Shown: positions 1-11,402 of the stretch, one piece after another | How positions within the stretch are numbered: the first letter of the stretch is position 1 | How the letters are laid out: every line of letters begins with the position of its first letter | DNA from: Corticibacter populi | GTDB taxonomy: Bacteria > Pseudomonadota > Gammaproteobacteria > Burkholderiales > Burkholderiaceae_C | DNA: 64,000 nt | Direction: 5' to 3' | NCBI RefSeq assembly: GCF_004217315.1 | Contig: NZ_SGWR01000005.1 | Span: 1-64,000, forward strand | Translations under genes and position numbers: made by a program | Notes under the pieces: generated by a model | What the model was told of the DNA's origin: nothing | Database searches by the model: none | Seen by the model: the letters and a program-made list of their open reading frames with translations, nothing else

Positions 1-636
<636 letters not shown>

Positions 637-662
637 TCGCCTGTGTGAAAGGAAAACACACA

Positions 663-974
663 GTGAGCAAGCAACGCATCCGCATCCGCCTCAAGGCGTT
701 CGACTACAAGCTGATTGACCAATCCGCTGCCGAGATCGTCGATACCGCCAAGCGCACCGGCGCCATCGTCAAGGGCCCCGTGCCCCTGCCGACACGCTTC
801 AAGCGCTTCGACATCCTGCGTTCGCCGCACGTCAACAAGACGAGCCGCGACCAGCTGGAAATCCGCACCCACCAGCGTCTGATGGACATCGTCGATCCGA
901 CCGACAAGACGGTCGACGCGCTGATGAAGCTGGACCTGCCGGCCGGCGTGGACGTCGAGATCAAGCTGCAGTAA
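663..974 (+). CDS. rpsJ: 30S ribosomal protein S10
   Basis: Small-subunit ribosomal protein, also the NusE partner of NusB in antitermination. The 103 residues match the usual S10 length exactly. I chose the GTG at 663 because it gives the canonical start [16 protein letters not shown] and has an AAAGGAAAA Shine-Dalgarno region just upstream; an in-frame GTG at 645 would add six unlikely residues. In most relatives S10 opens an unbroken operon with rplC next. Here a terminator and three unrelated genes follow, and rplC is about 7.7 kb downstream. Confidence 0.97.
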   Translation: MSKQRIRIRLKAFDYKLIDQSAAEIVDTAKRTGAIVKGPVPLPTRFKRFDILRSPHVNKTSRDQLEIRTHQRLMDIVDPTDKTVDALMKLDLPAGVDVEIKLQ

Positions 975-1008
975 TCGATGCACGGCCGAGTGATCGGCCG
1001 AGCCCTGC

Positions 1009-1041
1009 AAGGCCCTGGCGCGATGCGTCGGGGCCTTTTTT
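1009..1041 (+). terminator. Rho-independent terminator after rpsJ
   Basis: Stem AAGGCCC (1009-1015) pairs with GGGCCTT (1031-1037), followed by a T run to 1041. It closes the tuf-rpsJ transcript and so physically separates rpsJ from the rest of the S10 operon. Confidence 0.8.
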
Positions 1042-1200
1042 CATGGTGCTGGCGACGGGGGCCGTGGCAACCCATGTGTCTGGCATTCGTCATGCCGGGC
1101 AGGCATACTGGCAGCGTGCATGCCTTTGCCCGGCCTGGCCTGGAAGCGGCTGGTGGCGTGCTTTTTGCTTGACGCCATCCACACTCTCCAGCCGCTGACC

Positions 1201-4200
1201 ATGACCATTCACGTTGCGCTCAACCACGTCACCCATTACCGATACGACCGTCCGGTCGAGCTGGGACCGCAAATCGTGCGCCTGCGCCCGGCCCCGCATT
1301 GCCGCACGCGCATTCTCTCGTTCAGCCAGCGCATCGAGCCGGCGAACCATTTCTGCAACTGGCAGCAGGACCCATTTGCCAACTACATGGCGCGGCTGGT
1401 CTTTCCCGAACGCACGCGGGAGTTCAAGGTCACCATCGATCTGGTGGCCGAGATGGCGGTCCACAATCCGTTCGACTTTTTCCTGGAGCCCGAAGCCGAG
1501 GAATTCCCGTTCAGCTACGCGCCGGAACTGCTGCAGGATCTGGTGCCCTACCGCACGCCCGGGCCGCTGACGCCGCTGCTGGCCCAATACCTCGGGCGTG
1601 TCGATCGCCGTCCGCGCCGCACGGTGGATTTCCTGGTGGACATCAACCGCATGCTCTACGAGGACATCGACTACACCATCCGCATGGAGCCGGGCGTGCA
1701 GACGCCCGAGCAGACCCTGCAGTTGCGCAGCGGCTCGTGCCGTGATTCCGGCTGGCTGCTGGTCAATCTGCTGCGCCACCTGGGACTGGCCGCGCGCTTC
1801 GTCTCGGGCTACCTGATCCAGCTGGCACCGGATGTCAAGGCGCTCGACGGCCCGAGCGGGCCCGAGAGCGATTTCACCGACCTGCATGCCTGGTGCGAGG
1901 TGTTTCTGCCCGGTGCCGGCTGGATCGGTCTCGATCCGACTTCCGGGCTGCTGGCCGGCGAAGGGCACATCCCGCTGGCCTGCACCCCACAGCCATCGTC
2001 AGCCGCACCAATCGAGGGCGCGGTGACCCAGTCCGAGGTGGAGTTCTCCCACCACATGGCGGTGATGCGCATCCATGAATCGCCGCGCGTGACCCGGCCC
2101 TACACCGACGAGCAATGGCAGTCTGTATTGACCCTGGGCGAGCAGGTCGAGCGCGATCTGGAAACCCGTGATGTGCGCCTGACGCAAGGGGGCGAACCGA
2201 CCTTCGTGGCCGACAGCGACCGCGACGCACCGGAATGGAACACGGCGGCACTCGGCCCCACCAAAAGGGGATATGCCAATGCACTGGTGCAAAAGCTGCG
2301 TGCCCATTATGGTGCGGGTGGATTCCTGCATTTCGGGCAGGGCAAGTGGTACCCGGGCGAGCAGTTGCCGCGCTGGGCACTGTCGATCTTCTGGCGAGCC
2401 GACGGTCAGCCGATCTGGCAGAACCCCGAACTCTTTGCCGACGAGCGCGAGGCGTCGCACTATGGCGGGGACGATGCCCAGCGCTTCATCGGTACGCTCA
2501 GCCGCACGCTGGGTTTGAGCGATGAGTTCGTCCAGCCAGGCTACGAGGATACCTGGTACTTTCTCTGGCGCGAGCGGCGTCTGCCGGTCAACGTCGATCC
2601 GTTCGATGCGCGCATCGACGATGAAATGGAGCGCGATCGTCTGCGCCGCTGGGCCCTCCAGGGTCTGGCGCACAAGGTCGGCTACGTGTTGCCACTCACC
2701 CCGGCCAGCGCCGTGGGCCTGAGTGGTTCGCGCTGGGAGACCGGCCCCTGGTTCTTGCGTGATGAGCGCATGTACCTGATCCCGGGTGACTCGGCCATGG
2801 GCTATCGCCTGCCGCTCGACTCGCTGCCCTGGGTCGGCAAGGGCGACTACCCGTACTTCATCGACCGCGATCCCTACGCGCCGCAGCAAGAGCTGCCGTC
2901 AGCGCGCACTTTCGCCGAGCGCTATGGCGCGGCAGGCGATGGCACGGCGCCGCTGCGCATGCAGCAACCCATTGCGGAAAAGGCTGACGGGATCGATGGC
3001 CCAACGGCTGGCCCGGTGGGTTCAACGGGCTTGAGTGGCTCGACGGGCGCGGGCGCGGCTGCGGCATCTGCCGGATCGGGGCCGGCGGGTTACCAGCCGG
3101 CCATTCCGACCTTGATGCCCCGGCGCTTCGAGTCGGCCTACTGGCTGATCCGCACCGCGCTGGTGGTGGAGGCGCGCCAGGGCGTGCTCTATGTATTCAT
3201 GCCGCCGCTGGCCGAGCTGGACGATTACCTCGACCTGCTGGCTGCCGTGGAGGCCACCGCCACGCAACTGGGCGTGAAGATCGTGCTCGAAGGCTATCCG
3301 CCACCGCGCGATGCGCGTCTGAAGGTGCTGCAGGTCACGCCCGACCCCGGAGTGATCGAGGTCAACATTCATCCCGCCAGCAACTGGAATGAGCTGGTCG
3401 AACACACTGAATTCCTTTACCAGTCTTCGTTCGAGACGCATCTGTGCGCCGAGAAGTTCGCGCTCGACGGGCGTCACACCGGCACCGGCGGCGGCAACCA
3501 TTTCGTGCTTGGTGGCAAGACACCGGCGGATTCGCCCTTCCTGCGCCGCCCCGAACTGCTGACCAGCCTGTTGGCTTACTGGAACAACCATCCCAGCCTG
3601 TCGTATCTCTTCAGCGGTCTCTTCATCGGCCCGACCAGCCAGGCTCCGCGCCTGGACGAGGCGCGCAACGATCAGATCTACGAACTGGAGATCGCCATTG
3701 CGCAGGTCGAGCGCAATCGCCGCATCCATGGCCAGGAGATGCCGCCCTGGGTACTCGACCGCACCTTGCGCAACATCCTCGTCGATGTGACCGGCAACAC
3801 TCACCGCAGCGAGTTCTCCATCGACAAGCTGTATTCGCCCGATGGCCCGACCGGCCGCCTGGGCCTCTTGGAGCTGCGTGCCTTCGAGATGCCGCCGCAT
3901 GCCCGCATGAGCATCGTGCAGCAGCTGCTGCTGCGTGCGCTGGTGGCCCGGTTCTGGAACCAGCCCTACCGTGCGCCGCTGGCGCGCTGGGAAACGGCGC
4001 TGCATGACCGTTTCATGCTGCCGACCTTCATCCGGATGGACTTCGAGGATGTGCTGGCCGAGCTGGCTTTGCCCGAGCATGGCGGCTATGCCTTCGATCC
4101 GGCCTGGTTCGCGCCGCATTTCGAGTTCCGTTTCCCGCAGTTTGGCGAAATTGCCGTACACGGCATGCAGTTGACGCTGCGCGGTGCGCTCGAACCCTGG

Positions 4201-4671
4201 CATGTGATGGGCGAGGAGGGCGCTGCGGCGGGGATGGTGCGTTACGTCGATTCCTCGCTGGAGCGCCTGGAAGTCAAGATGAGCGGCATGGCCGGCAGTC
4301 GCTATCTGGTCACTGTCAACGGCCATGCGCTGCCGCTGCAGCCCACCGGCACGGCGGGTGAATTCGTCGCCGGCGTGCGCTACAAGGCCTGGAACCCGCC
4401 CTCGGCGCTGCACCCGAGCATCGGCGTGCATGCGCCGCTGAGCTTCGACATCGTCGACACCTGGATGCAGCGCAGTCTGGGCGGCTGCCAATACCACGTG
4501 CAGCATCCTGGCGGGGCCAACCCTTCCACGTTCCCGATCAATGCCTATGAGGCAGAGTCGCGTCGGTTGGCGCGCTTCTTCCGCATCGGCCACACACCGG
4601 GACGCATGGTGGTGGCACAACCCAAGCCGAGCCGGGAAATGCCGTTCACGCTTGACCTGCGAAGGGTGTGA
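1201..4671 (+). CDS. Transglutaminase-like / DUF2126 fusion protein
   Basis: A 1156-residue two-part protein. The N-terminal part has a bacterial transglutaminase-like N domain and a papain-fold core with a visible catalytic triad: Cys in [10 protein letters not shown], His in LHAWCEVF and Asp in GLDPTSG. The rest, from [10 protein letters not shown] onward, is the DUF2126 type. The family is usually found beside circularly permuted ATP-grasp and alpha-E proteins, as here, and comparative genomics has suggested a peptide-ligation or modification role; substrate and product are unknown. ATG 1201 is chosen because [19 protein letters not shown] is the standard family start; in-frame sequence upstream looks non-coding. 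No strong Shine-Dalgarno is visible. A low-complexity Gly/Ala/Thr linker lies near residues 600-630. Confidence 0.88.
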   Translation: MTIHVALNHVTHYRYDRPVELGPQIVRLRPAPHCRTRILSFSQRIEPANHFCNWQQDPFANYMARLVFPERTREFKVTIDLVAEMAVHNPFDFFLEPEAEEFPFSYAPELLQDLVPYRTPGPLTPLLAQYLGRVDRRPRRTVDFLVDINRMLYEDIDYTIRMEPGVQTPEQTLQLRSGSCRDSGWLLVNLLRHLGLAARFVSGYLIQLAPDVKALDGPSGPESDFTDLHAWCEVFLPGAGWIGLDPTSGLLAGEGHIPLACTPQPSSAAPIEGAVTQSEVEFSHHMAVMRIHESPRVTRPYTDEQWQSVLTLGEQVERDLETRDVRLTQGGEPTFVADSDRDAPEWNTAALGPTKRGYANALVQKLRAHYGAGGFLHFGQGKWYPGEQLPRWALSIFWRADGQPIWQNPELFADEREASHYGGDDAQRFIGTLSRTLGLSDEFVQPGYEDTWYFLWRERRLPVNVDPFDARIDDEMERDRLRRWALQGLAHKVGYVLPLTPASAVGLSGSRWETGPWFLRDERMYLIPGDSAMGYRLPLDSLPWVGKGDYPYFIDRDPYAPQQELPSARTFAERYGAAGDGTAPLRMQQPIAEKADGIDGPTAGPVGSTGLSGSTGAGAAAASAGSGPAGYQPAIPTLMPRRFESAYWLIRTALVVEARQGVLYVFMPPLAELDDYLDLLAAVEATATQLGVKIVLEGYPPPRDARLKVLQVTPDPGVIEVNIHPASNWNELVEHTEFLYQSSFETHLCAEKFALDGRHTGTGGGNHFVLGGKTPADSPFLRRPELLTSLLAYWNNHPSLSYLFSGLFIGPTSQAPRLDEARNDQIYELEIAIAQVERNRRIHGQEMPPWVLDRTLRNILVDVTGNTHRSEFSIDKLYSPDGPTGRLGLLELRAFEMPPHARMSIVQQLLLRALVARFWNQPYRAPLARWETALHDRFMLPTFIRMDFEDVLAELALPEHGGYAFDPAWFAPHFEFRFPQFGEIAVHGMQLTLRGALEPWHVMGEEGAAAGMVRYVDSSLERLEVKMSGMAGSRYLVTVNGHALPLQPTGTAGEFVAGVRYKAWNPPSALHPSIGVHAPLSFDIVDTWMQRSLGGCQYHVQHPGGANPSTFPINAYEAESRRLARFFRIGHTPGRMVVAQPKPSREMPFTLDLRRV

Positions 4672-4833
4672 AGGCCGTGGACGGTCAGGCGGGAGTCCGC
4701 TCGGACAGGCGTGCCGCAGTGGCCGCCTGTCGCGGTTTTTCCACGCTGAATGTCAACCGATTCTCGCCCGTGGGCAGGGACGTGGCCGCCAACTGATGGT
4801 TGGGGCCCGGCGGCATTACACTACGCGCCCACG

Positions 4834-7461
4834 ATGCCTATGTCCTTGTTCGATACCGAGCTTGCCGCGACCGATCTGGCCGACAGCCTGATCCCGCCAC
4901 TGGCCAACCATCCGCCCGCCGGTCATTTCGACAACCTGCGCGACGGGCTCGGCCGCGGCGGCCTGGCGAAGCACTGGAACACCTTTTTCGCCAGTGCCAT
5001 CGACAGCCTGCACAGCCAGGCCGGCATGGCCGATACGGCACACCTGCTGACCAGCCGCCTCGACGAACTGCAGCAAAGCCTGGTGCGCAGCGTCGAGGAC
5101 AACGGCATCACCTACAACCTGTATTCGGACGCCGTCAATCACAGCCGCCCCTGGTCGCTGGACCTGTTCCCGATGATCGTCACCCAGCAGGACTGGCAGG
5201 CGATCCGGGCCGGCGTGGCGCAGCGTGCCGAGCTGCTCAACCGCATTCTGGCCGATGTGTACGGCCCGCAGCACCTGGTGCAGGAGGGCCTGCTGCCCAG
5301 TGCGCTGGTGCATGGCCATCCCGGCTACTTCCGGGCGGCACATGGCATCGAGCCGGCGGGGGGAACCTACCTGCACATTGCCGCCTTCGATCTCGCACAG
5401 GGGCCGGATGGCCACTGGTGGGTCATGTCCCAGCGGGCCCAGGCGCCCTCGGGGCTGGGCTACGCGCTGGAGAACCGGCTGATCGTCTCGCGCCTGTTCC
5501 CGCAGGCCTTCTCCGCGCTGCGCATCGAGCGGCTGGTCGAGAGTTATTCGGCGCTGCTGCGCAGCCTGGCCGCGCACAGCAGCGCCGGTGACGACGCGCG
5601 CATCGTGCTGCTGACGCCCGGGCCTTATAGCGAGACCTATTTCGAACACATTTACCTGGCGCGCTACCTCGGCATCACGCTGGTCGAAGGCGGTGACCTG
5701 GTGGTGCGCGAGCAACGCGTCTGGCTCAAGACCATCAAGGGGCTGGAGCCGGTGCATGTGATCATCCGGCGGCTTGACGACGACTACCTCGACCCGCTCG
5801 AGTTGCGTGCCGATTCGGCGCTGGGCATCCCCGGCATGATGCAGGCCTGGCGCGCCGGCCATGTCGTCATCGCCAACGCGCCGGGCAGCGGCTTCCTGGA
5901 GTCGACCGCCGTGATGGGCTTTCTGCCCGCCATCAGCGAGCGTCTGCTGGGCGAGCCGCTGTCGCTGCCCTCGGTCGCCAGCTGGTGGTTTGGCGAGCGT
6001 GCTGCCATGCGCCACCTGCTGCCGCAATTGCCCGATTACGTGATCAAGCCGACCTTCAACGACCAGCCGCGCCGCTTCGTTCCGGCCATGGGCTTGCGGC
6101 TCAAGCCTGCCGAGCTGGCGCAGTGGCGCCAGCGCATCCAGGCCCGGCCCGAGGACCATGCCGCGCAGGCCTGGATTCCGCTCTCGCACATGCCCACCTG
6201 GCGGCCCGGCGGTGCGGCGGCGCAGGGCGAAGCCTCGCCTTACCAGGCTCCGATGGGCAGCCAGGCCATGATGATCCGCGTGTTCGCGCTTTCGGACGGT
6301 CCGGGCCGCTGGCATGTGATGCCGGGCGGCCTGACCCGCATCGCCCCGGTAGGCCGCGAAGTGGTCTCGATGTTCCGGGGCGGCAGTTCCGCCGATCTCT
6401 GGGTGATGGCCGATCGCGAGGTGCCCGATCGCCCCAGCGCCATGGGACCGCACCACCGACCCGGCAGCGTCATCACCAGCCGCGCCGCCGAGAACCTGTT
6501 CTGGCTGGGGCGCTATTCGGAGCGGCTCGACAACAGCGTGCGTCTCGCGCGCATCGTGCTCGAGGCGCTCAACAACATCGAGATGGACCTGACGCCGGTC
6601 ACCCTGGACTGGCTGCACCATCTGTGCGAGGACCACGGCCTGGTCAGCAAGGCAGCCCCATCGCCGCGTGTGGCCAAGGCCATGTTCGAGCGGGCCCTGG
6701 TGGCCTCGCTGGGCGACCGCCATGCCAAGCATGGCGCCTGGAGCGTGGCCACCGTGCTCGACTCGCTGCAGTTCTCCGCCTTTGCCGTGCGCGAGCGGCT
6801 GGCGCAAGAGCAGTGGACCATGGTCAACCAGGCCCAGCAGCAGTTTCTGGCGGCGCTGCAGGGCGAGCCGCTGCAGACGCGCCAGGCCCAGCGCGCACTG
6901 GAGTTGTTGGCTACCCAGGCCATGGCCATGACCGGCGCGCAGCTCGACCGCATGACCCGCGACGACGGCTGGCGCATGCTGTCACTGGGCCGTCAGGTCG
7001 AGCGACTGGGCACGCTGGCCGGCACACTGGGTTCGGCCTTCGAGTTGGGCGTGGTCGATGATGAGGCCGGCTTTGCGCTGCTGCTCGAGCTGTTCGACAG
7101 CACCATCACCTACCGTTCGCGCTACCAGCAGCACCGTGATGCCTACGCGCTGATCGAGCTATTGGTGCTCGAGCAGGAAAATCCCCGCTCGCTGGCCTGG
7201 ATTTCCGACACGCTCACCGGACGGCTGGCGCGCCTGCCTGGTCATCCACTGGCGGCCTGGCAGGTCGAGAGCGAGTTCCAGGGACTGCCACAGTGCTGGT
7301 GCTCGCAGGAGCTGCTGGGCTGGGCCGATCGCCGCGAGTACATGCACCTGGCGGCACGCATCCACACCGCGCGCATGGCCGCCCAGCACATCTCGGACCG
7401 CCTGACGCAGCAGTTCTTCATCCATGCCCACGCCGATAGCCATTCCGTCGGCGGTGGCTGA
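4834..7461 (+). CDS. Circularly permuted ATP-grasp / alpha-E domain protein
   Basis: About 875 residues. The N-terminal half is a circularly permuted ATP-grasp of the type paired with DUF2126 (features include NGITYNLYSD, VYGPQHLVQEGLLP and TPGPYSETYFEH); the C-terminal third from about ENLFWLGRYSERLDNSVRLAR is an alpha-E helical domain. ATP-grasp enzymes make amide or peptide bonds through acyl phosphates, so ligation is the expected chemistry; the substrate is unknown. ATG 4834 (MPMSLFDTEL) is the preferred start, with ATG 4840 as an alternative and an unlikely in-frame ATG at 4750. It lies between two transglutaminase genes and is probably in one operon with them. Confidence 0.85.
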   Translation: MPMSLFDTELAATDLADSLIPPLANHPPAGHFDNLRDGLGRGGLAKHWNTFFASAIDSLHSQAGMADTAHLLTSRLDELQQSLVRSVEDNGITYNLYSDAVNHSRPWSLDLFPMIVTQQDWQAIRAGVAQRAELLNRILADVYGPQHLVQEGLLPSALVHGHPGYFRAAHGIEPAGGTYLHIAAFDLAQGPDGHWWVMSQRAQAPSGLGYALENRLIVSRLFPQAFSALRIERLVESYSALLRSLAAHSSAGDDARIVLLTPGPYSETYFEHIYLARYLGITLVEGGDLVVREQRVWLKTIKGLEPVHVIIRRLDDDYLDPLELRADSALGIPGMMQAWRAGHVVIANAPGSGFLESTAVMGFLPAISERLLGEPLSLPSVASWWFGERAAMRHLLPQLPDYVIKPTFNDQPRRFVPAMGLRLKPAELAQWRQRIQARPEDHAAQAWIPLSHMPTWRPGGAAAQGEASPYQAPMGSQAMMIRVFALSDGPGRWHVMPGGLTRIAPVGREVVSMFRGGSSADLWVMADREVPDRPSAMGPHHRPGSVITSRAAENLFWLGRYSERLDNSVRLARIVLEALNNIEMDLTPVTLDWLHHLCEDHGLVSKAAPSPRVAKAMFERALVASLGDRHAKHGAWSVATVLDSLQFSAFAVRERLAQEQWTMVNQAQQQFLAALQGEPLQTRQAQRALELLATQAMAMTGAQLDRMTRDDGWRMLSLGRQVERLGTLAGTLGSAFELGVVDDEAGFALLLELFDSTITYRSRYQQHRDAYALIELLVLEQENPRSLAWISDTLTGRLARLPGHPLAAWQVESEFQGLPQCWCSQELLGWADRREYMHLAARIHTARMAAQHISDRLTQQFFIHAHADSHSVGGG

Positions 7462-7500
7462 GCGCCGGCCGTCCCTGCCGTTCCCGCCGAGTTCATCCCC

Positions 7501-8400
7501 ATGCAACTGAGCGTCATTCACGAAACCCGCTACCGGTACGAGACACCGGTGTTGCAGGCCCACCACATGGCCTATCTACGGCCGGTGAATTCGAGCGAGC
7601 AGCAGTTGCATGAATTCAGTCTCGCCATCGAACCCGAACCCTCGGCGCAGGCCTGGAGCATGGACCGCTATGGCCAGCAGCGCTGCTACTTCGAACTCAC
7701 CGAGCCGCACGAGGAACTGCTGGTGGTGGCCCGAAGCCGCCTGAGCACCACGGCCCTGCCGCCCGCATGGCAGGGCAAGTTCCCCAGTGTGGTGCTGCCC
7801 GACGGCATACCCTGGGAAGCCGTGGCGCGCGCCATGCAGTACGAGGCCGGCCAGGCCTTCGACGATGCGCGCGAATATGCCCAGCCGTCGCCGCTGGCAC
7901 CGGTGCAGGATTCCTTCCGGGACTATGCGCTGGCGACGGCGCCGCGCCGCGACTGGTCGGCACACCAAGTCGCCGCGGCGCTGTGCCACCGCATCTATCG
8001 CGACTTTCAGTACAAGCCGCAGGCCACCGATGTGAGCACGCCGCCGCTGCGTGCACTGGCGCTGCGTGCCGGCGTCTGCCAGGACTTTGCGCAGGTCATG
8101 ATCGCCGCGCTGCGCTCGCTGGGGCTGGCGGCGCGCTACGTCAGCGGCTACCTGCTCACCGAGCCACCGCCAGGCCAGCCGCGGCTGGTTGGCGCCGACG
8201 CCTCGCATGCCTGGGTCAGCGTGTACTGCCCGCAGGCCGGCTGGCTGGAGTTCGATCCGACGAACAACTGCCTCGCCGGCGAGACCCATGTGCGGCTGGC
8301 CTATGGCCGCGACTATGGCGATGTGGCACCGCTGCGCGGGGTGATTCGTGGTGGCGGCTCGCATGAGCTCGACGTGGGCGTGACCGTGATGCCCGAATGA
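7501..8400 (+). CDS. Transglutaminase family protein
   Basis: A 299-residue cytoplasmic-looking papain-fold protein without a signal peptide. An N-terminal bacterial transglutaminase-like domain (starting MQLSVIHETRYRYE) precedes the catalytic core with Cys in AGVCQDFAQVM, His in ASHAWVSVY and Asp in LEFDPTNN. Family members may act as proteases or amidases rather than cross-linking enzymes. It starts 39 bases after the ATP-grasp gene and is the last member of the three-gene module inserted in the S10 region. It is a separate paralogue of the transglutaminase part of the first gene in the module, sharing the motif order but not the DUF2126 extension. Confidence 0.88.
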   Translation: MQLSVIHETRYRYETPVLQAHHMAYLRPVNSSEQQLHEFSLAIEPEPSAQAWSMDRYGQQRCYFELTEPHEELLVVARSRLSTTALPPAWQGKFPSVVLPDGIPWEAVARAMQYEAGQAFDDAREYAQPSPLAPVQDSFRDYALATAPRRDWSAHQVAAALCHRIYRDFQYKPQATDVSTPPLRALALRAGVCQDFAQVMIAALRSLGLAARYVSGYLLTEPPPGQPRLVGADASHAWVSVYCPQAGWLEFDPTNNCLAGETHVRLAYGRDYGDVAPLRGVIRGGGSHELDVGVTVMPE

Positions 8401-8452
8401 TGTTCGAGTGTGGCGCCGGCGTTGCTGAGATGCACTTGGGCATGATGAATGC

Positions 8453-8481
8453 TTGCCCCCTTTCGAGGGGCGCGCTATAAT
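8453..8481 (+). promoter_or_regulatory. Sigma-70 promoter for the rplC-rpsQ operon
   Basis: A -35 box TTGCCC (8453-8458) and a perfect -10 box TATAAT (8476-8481) are separated by 17 bases, a near-ideal housekeeping promoter. It lies after the inserted transglutaminase module, so the detached ribosomal genes have their own promoter, with a leader of about 160 bases. Confidence 0.75.
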
Positions 8482-8505
8482 CTGCGGCTTCGCTAGGATT
8501 GGTGC

Positions 8506-8529
8506 GCCCATTGCATGGGTGGGCCTTTT
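8506..8529 (+). promoter_or_regulatory. Stem-loop with T run in the rplC leader
   Basis: GCCCA (8506-8510) can pair with TGGGC (8520-8524), followed by CTTTT; an alternative hairpin CCCAT-TGC-ATGGG overlaps it. The two competing hairpins would suit attenuation or autoregulation of the ribosomal operon, but this is only inferred from pairing. Confidence 0.35.
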
Positions 8530-8648
8530 CCGGTGGAGTCTTTTTATCAACCTTCTCTCATGCCTTGGCCTGGTCCGTGTCGCGGGCGGCCGCTGGCAAC
8601 ACAGCTCACCAATTGCAGTGGCTGTGGTGGGAGTTTTGGAGTAATAAC

Positions 8649-9320
8649 ATGAGTCTGAGTAACTCCCTGGGGTTGCTGGGCCGCAAGGTGGGCATGATGC
8701 GCATCTTCACCGACGACGGGGAATCGATCCCTGTCACGGTGGTGGACGTGTCCGGCAACCGCGTGACCCAGGTCAAAACCCAAGAGAATGACGGTTACAC
8801 CGCTCTGCAGGTGACCTTCGGGTCGCGCAAGGCCTCGCGTGTGACCAAGCCCCAAGCGGGTCACCTAGCCAAGGCTGGTGTCGAAGCGGGCGAAATCATT
8901 CGTGAATTCCGCGTCAGTGAAGAGACTGCCGGCCAATACGCCGCCGGAGCCACGGTTCCCGTGGCCAACCTCTTCGCTGCTGGCCAGAAGGTGGACGTGC
9001 AGGGTACTTCCATTGGTAAGGGCTACGCCGGTACCATCAAGCGCCACAACTTCGGTTCGCAGCGCGCCTCGCACGGTAACAGCCGCTCGCACAACGTGCC
9101 CGGCTCGATCGGCATGGCGCAGGATCCGGGTCGCATTTTCCCCGGCAAGCGCATGACTGGCCATATGGGTGACGAGACCGTGACGACGCAGAACCTGGAC
9201 ATCGTCCGCGTGGACGAAGCCCGCCAGCTGCTGCTCATCAAGGGTGCCGTGCCCGGCTCCAAGGGTGGTTTCGTGACCGTCCGTCCCGCCGTCAAGGCGC
9301 CTGTACAGAAGGGAGCATAA
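8649..9320 (+). CDS. rplC: 50S ribosomal protein L3
   Basis: A 223-residue large-subunit protein that binds the 3' end region of 23S rRNA. The start [15 protein letters not shown] and the central loop region with [19 protein letters not shown] are characteristic. ATG 8649 has TGGAG eight bases upstream; an in-frame ATG at 8499 lies in the leader and is rejected. First gene of the detached part of the S10 operon. Confidence 0.97.
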   Translation: MSLSNSLGLLGRKVGMMRIFTDDGESIPVTVVDVSGNRVTQVKTQENDGYTALQVTFGSRKASRVTKPQAGHLAKAGVEAGEIIREFRVSEETAGQYAAGATVPVANLFAAGQKVDVQGTSIGKGYAGTIKRHNFGSQRASHGNSRSHNVPGSIGMAQDPGRIFPGKRMTGHMGDETVTTQNLDIVRVDEARQLLLIKGAVPGSKGGFVTVRPAVKAPVQKGA

Positions 9321-9323
9321 GCC

Positions 9324-9941
9324 ATGCAACTCGAGCTCCTGAATGACCAAGGCCAGGCATCGACCTTCGATGCGCCCGAGGACCTGTTCGGTCGTGACTA
9401 CAACGAATCGCTGATCCACCAGATCGTGGTGGCCTACCAGGCCAATGCCCGCCAAGGCACGCGTGCCCAGAAGGATCGCGAGCAGGTCAAGCACTCGACC
9501 AAGAAGCCGTTCCGCCAAAAGGGTACGGGCAATGCCCGTGCCGGTATGACGTCCTCGCCGATCTGGCGTGGGGGCGGTCGCGTGTTCCCGAACCTGCCGG
9601 AAGAAAACTTCTCGCACAAGGTCAACAAGAAGCAGTACCGCGCCGGTATCGTTTCGATCTTCTCGAAGCTGGTTGCCGATGGGCGCCTGTCGATCGTCGA
9701 GGACATCAAGCTGGACAGCCCGAAGACCAAGGCCTTCGCTTCCAAACTCAAGAACCTGAAGGTCGATTCCGCGCTGGTGATCGCCGAAGAGATTGATGAG
9801 AATCTCTACCTGGCGTCGCGCAATCTGACCAACGTGTATGTCGTCGAGCCGCGTTACGTGGATCCCCTGTCGCTGGTGCACTTCAAGAAGGTGCTGGTGA
9901 CCAAGGGTGCCGTCGACAAGCTCAAGGAGATGTTCGCATGA
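9324..9941 (+). CDS. rplD: 50S ribosomal protein L4
   Basis: A 205-residue ribosomal protein lining the exit tunnel. In some bacteria L4 also represses the S10 operon, and the leader upstream of rplC could be its target here. The typical block of basic residues around [19 protein letters not shown] and RGGGRVFPN is present. Only three bases separate it from rplC, and its end overlaps the rplW start. Confidence 0.97.
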   Translation: MQLELLNDQGQASTFDAPEDLFGRDYNESLIHQIVVAYQANARQGTRAQKDREQVKHSTKKPFRQKGTGNARAGMTSSPIWRGGGRVFPNLPEENFSHKVNKKQYRAGIVSIFSKLVADGRLSIVEDIKLDSPKTKAFASKLKNLKVDSALVIAEEIDENLYLASRNLTNVYVVEPRYVDPLSLVHFKKVLVTKGAVDKLKEMFA

Positions 9942-10273
9942 GCCGCACCAACCCGACTCCCAAAGAGCGTCAGTTCACCGAAGGTCGTCTGTACCAGGTG
10001 CTGGTGGCTCCCATCGTCTCGGAGAAGGCCACTTTCGCGGCCGAACAGTCCAACGCCGTGACCTTCAAGGTCCTGCGTGATGCTACCAAGGCCGAAATCA
10101 AGGCCGCCGTCGAACTGCTGTTCAAGGTTGAAGTGGCTGGCGTCTCCGTCGTCAACGTCAAAGGCAAGACCAAGCGTTTCGGACGCACGACCGGCCGCCG
10201 CGACCATGTTCGCAAGGCTTATGTCCGTTTGAAGGAAGGTCAAGAGCTGAACCTGTCCGGGGAGGCTGCGTAA
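9938..10273 (+). CDS. rplW: 50S ribosomal protein L23
   Basis: A 111-residue ribosomal protein at the exit-tunnel rim, docking site for trigger factor and [18 protein letters not shown] and the C-terminal basic stretch are typical. It has about 10 more N-terminal residues ([12 protein letters not shown]) than the shortest family members. The ATG overlaps the rplD stop in an ATGA, pointing to translational coupling. Confidence 0.96.
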   Translation: MSRTNPTPKERQFTEGRLYQVLVAPIVSEKATFAAEQSNAVTFKVLRDATKAEIKAAVELLFKVEVAGVSVVNVKGKTKRFGRTTGRRDHVRKAYVRLKEGQELNLSGEAA

Positions 10274-10276
10274 ACC

Positions 10277-11104
10277 ATGGCTATCATCAAACTCAAACCC
10301 CAGACCCCGGGTCAGCGCGGTGCGGTGAAGATCTCCCGCGACCACCTGCACAAGGGCAGTGGTTACGCCCCCCTGCTGGAGCCGCAGTTCCAGAAGTCGG
10401 GCCGCAACAACAACGGCCACATCACCACCCGTCACAAGGGCGGTGGTCACAAGCACCATTACCGCGTGGTCGACTTCTGCCGCAACGACAAGGATGGCAT
10501 CGCCGCCAAGATCGAGCGCATCGAGTACGACCCGAACCGTTCGGCCCATCTGGCCCTGGTGCTGTACGCCGATGGCGAGCGTCGCTACATCATCGCCCCG
10601 CGTGGCCTGGAAGTCGGTGCCACCGTGGTGTCCGGCTCGGAAGCGCCGATCAAGGCTGGCAACACGCTGCCGATCCGCAACATCCCCGTCGGTTCGACCA
10701 TCCACGCCATCGAGCTCAAGCCCGGTGCCGGTGCCCAGATCGCCCGTTCGGCCGGTACCTCGGCCACGTTGCTGGCCCGCGAAGGTGTGTACGCTCAGAT
10801 TCGCCTGCGTTCGGGTGAAGTGCGCAGGGTGCACATCGAGTGCCGTGCCACCATCGGTGAAGTCGCCAACGAAGAGCACAGCCTGCGCCGCTTCGGCAAG
10901 GCCGGTGTCAAGCGCTGGATGGGTATTCGCCCGACCGTGCGCGGTGTGGTGATGAACCCGGTTGACCACCCGCATGGTGGTGGTGAAGGCAAGACCGGTG
11001 AAGGCCGTCATCCTGTCGACCCATGGGGCAACCTGACCAAGGGCTACAGGACCCGTAACAACAAGCGGACACAGACTTTCATTGTGTCGCGTCGCAAGAA
11101 ATAA
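10277..11104 (+). CDS. rplB: 50S ribosomal protein L2
   Basis: A 275-residue primary 23S rRNA binding protein close to the peptidyl-transferase centre. The conserved HPHGGGEGK motif carrying the functionally important histidine is present near residue 235, and the length is canonical. It follows rplW by three bases. Confidence 0.97.
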   Translation: MAIIKLKPQTPGQRGAVKISRDHLHKGSGYAPLLEPQFQKSGRNNNGHITTRHKGGGHKHHYRVVDFCRNDKDGIAAKIERIEYDPNRSAHLALVLYADGERRYIIAPRGLEVGATVVSGSEAPIKAGNTLPIRNIPVGSTIHAIELKPGAGAQIARSAGTSATLLAREGVYAQIRLRSGEVRRVHIECRATIGEVANEEHSLRRFGKAGVKRWMGIRPTVRGVVMNPVDHPHGGGEGKTGEGRHPVDPWGNLTKGYRTRNNKRTQTFIVSRRKK

Positions 11105-11116
11105 GGGTAGGGCGCC

Positions 11117-11392
11117 ATGACACGTTCACTCAAAAAAGGTCCCTTCGTGGATCACCACCTGCTGGCCAAGGCCGAGAAGGCTGTCGCTGGCAAGGACAAG
11201 CGCCCGGTCAAGACCTGGTCGCGTCGTTCCATGGTGCTGCCGGAGTTCATCGGTCTGACGATCGCTGTGCACAACGGCAAGCAGCATGTGCCTGTTTATG
11301 TTACCGATCAAATGGTTGGCCACAAGCTGGGCGAGTTCGCACTGACTCGCACCTTCAAGGGTCACCCGGCTGATAAAAAAGCCAAGCGCTAA
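11117..11392 (+). CDS. rpsS: 30S ribosomal protein S19
   Basis: A 91-residue protein of the 30S head. It begins [16 protein letters not shown] and contains [13 protein letters not shown] and the basic end HPADKKAKR, all standard for S19. Located 12 bases after rplB in the same operon. Confidence 0.97.
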   Translation: MTRSLKKGPFVDHHLLAKAEKAVAGKDKRPVKTWSRRSMVLPEFIGLTIAVHNGKQHVPVYVTDQMVGHKLGEFALTRTFKGHPADKKAKR

Positions 11393-11402
11393 GGAGTAAA
11401 CC

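Noticed and set aside
3022-4620. Minus-strand open frame of 532 codons
   Set aside because: Antisense of the DUF2126 gene, which has intact family motifs on the plus strand.
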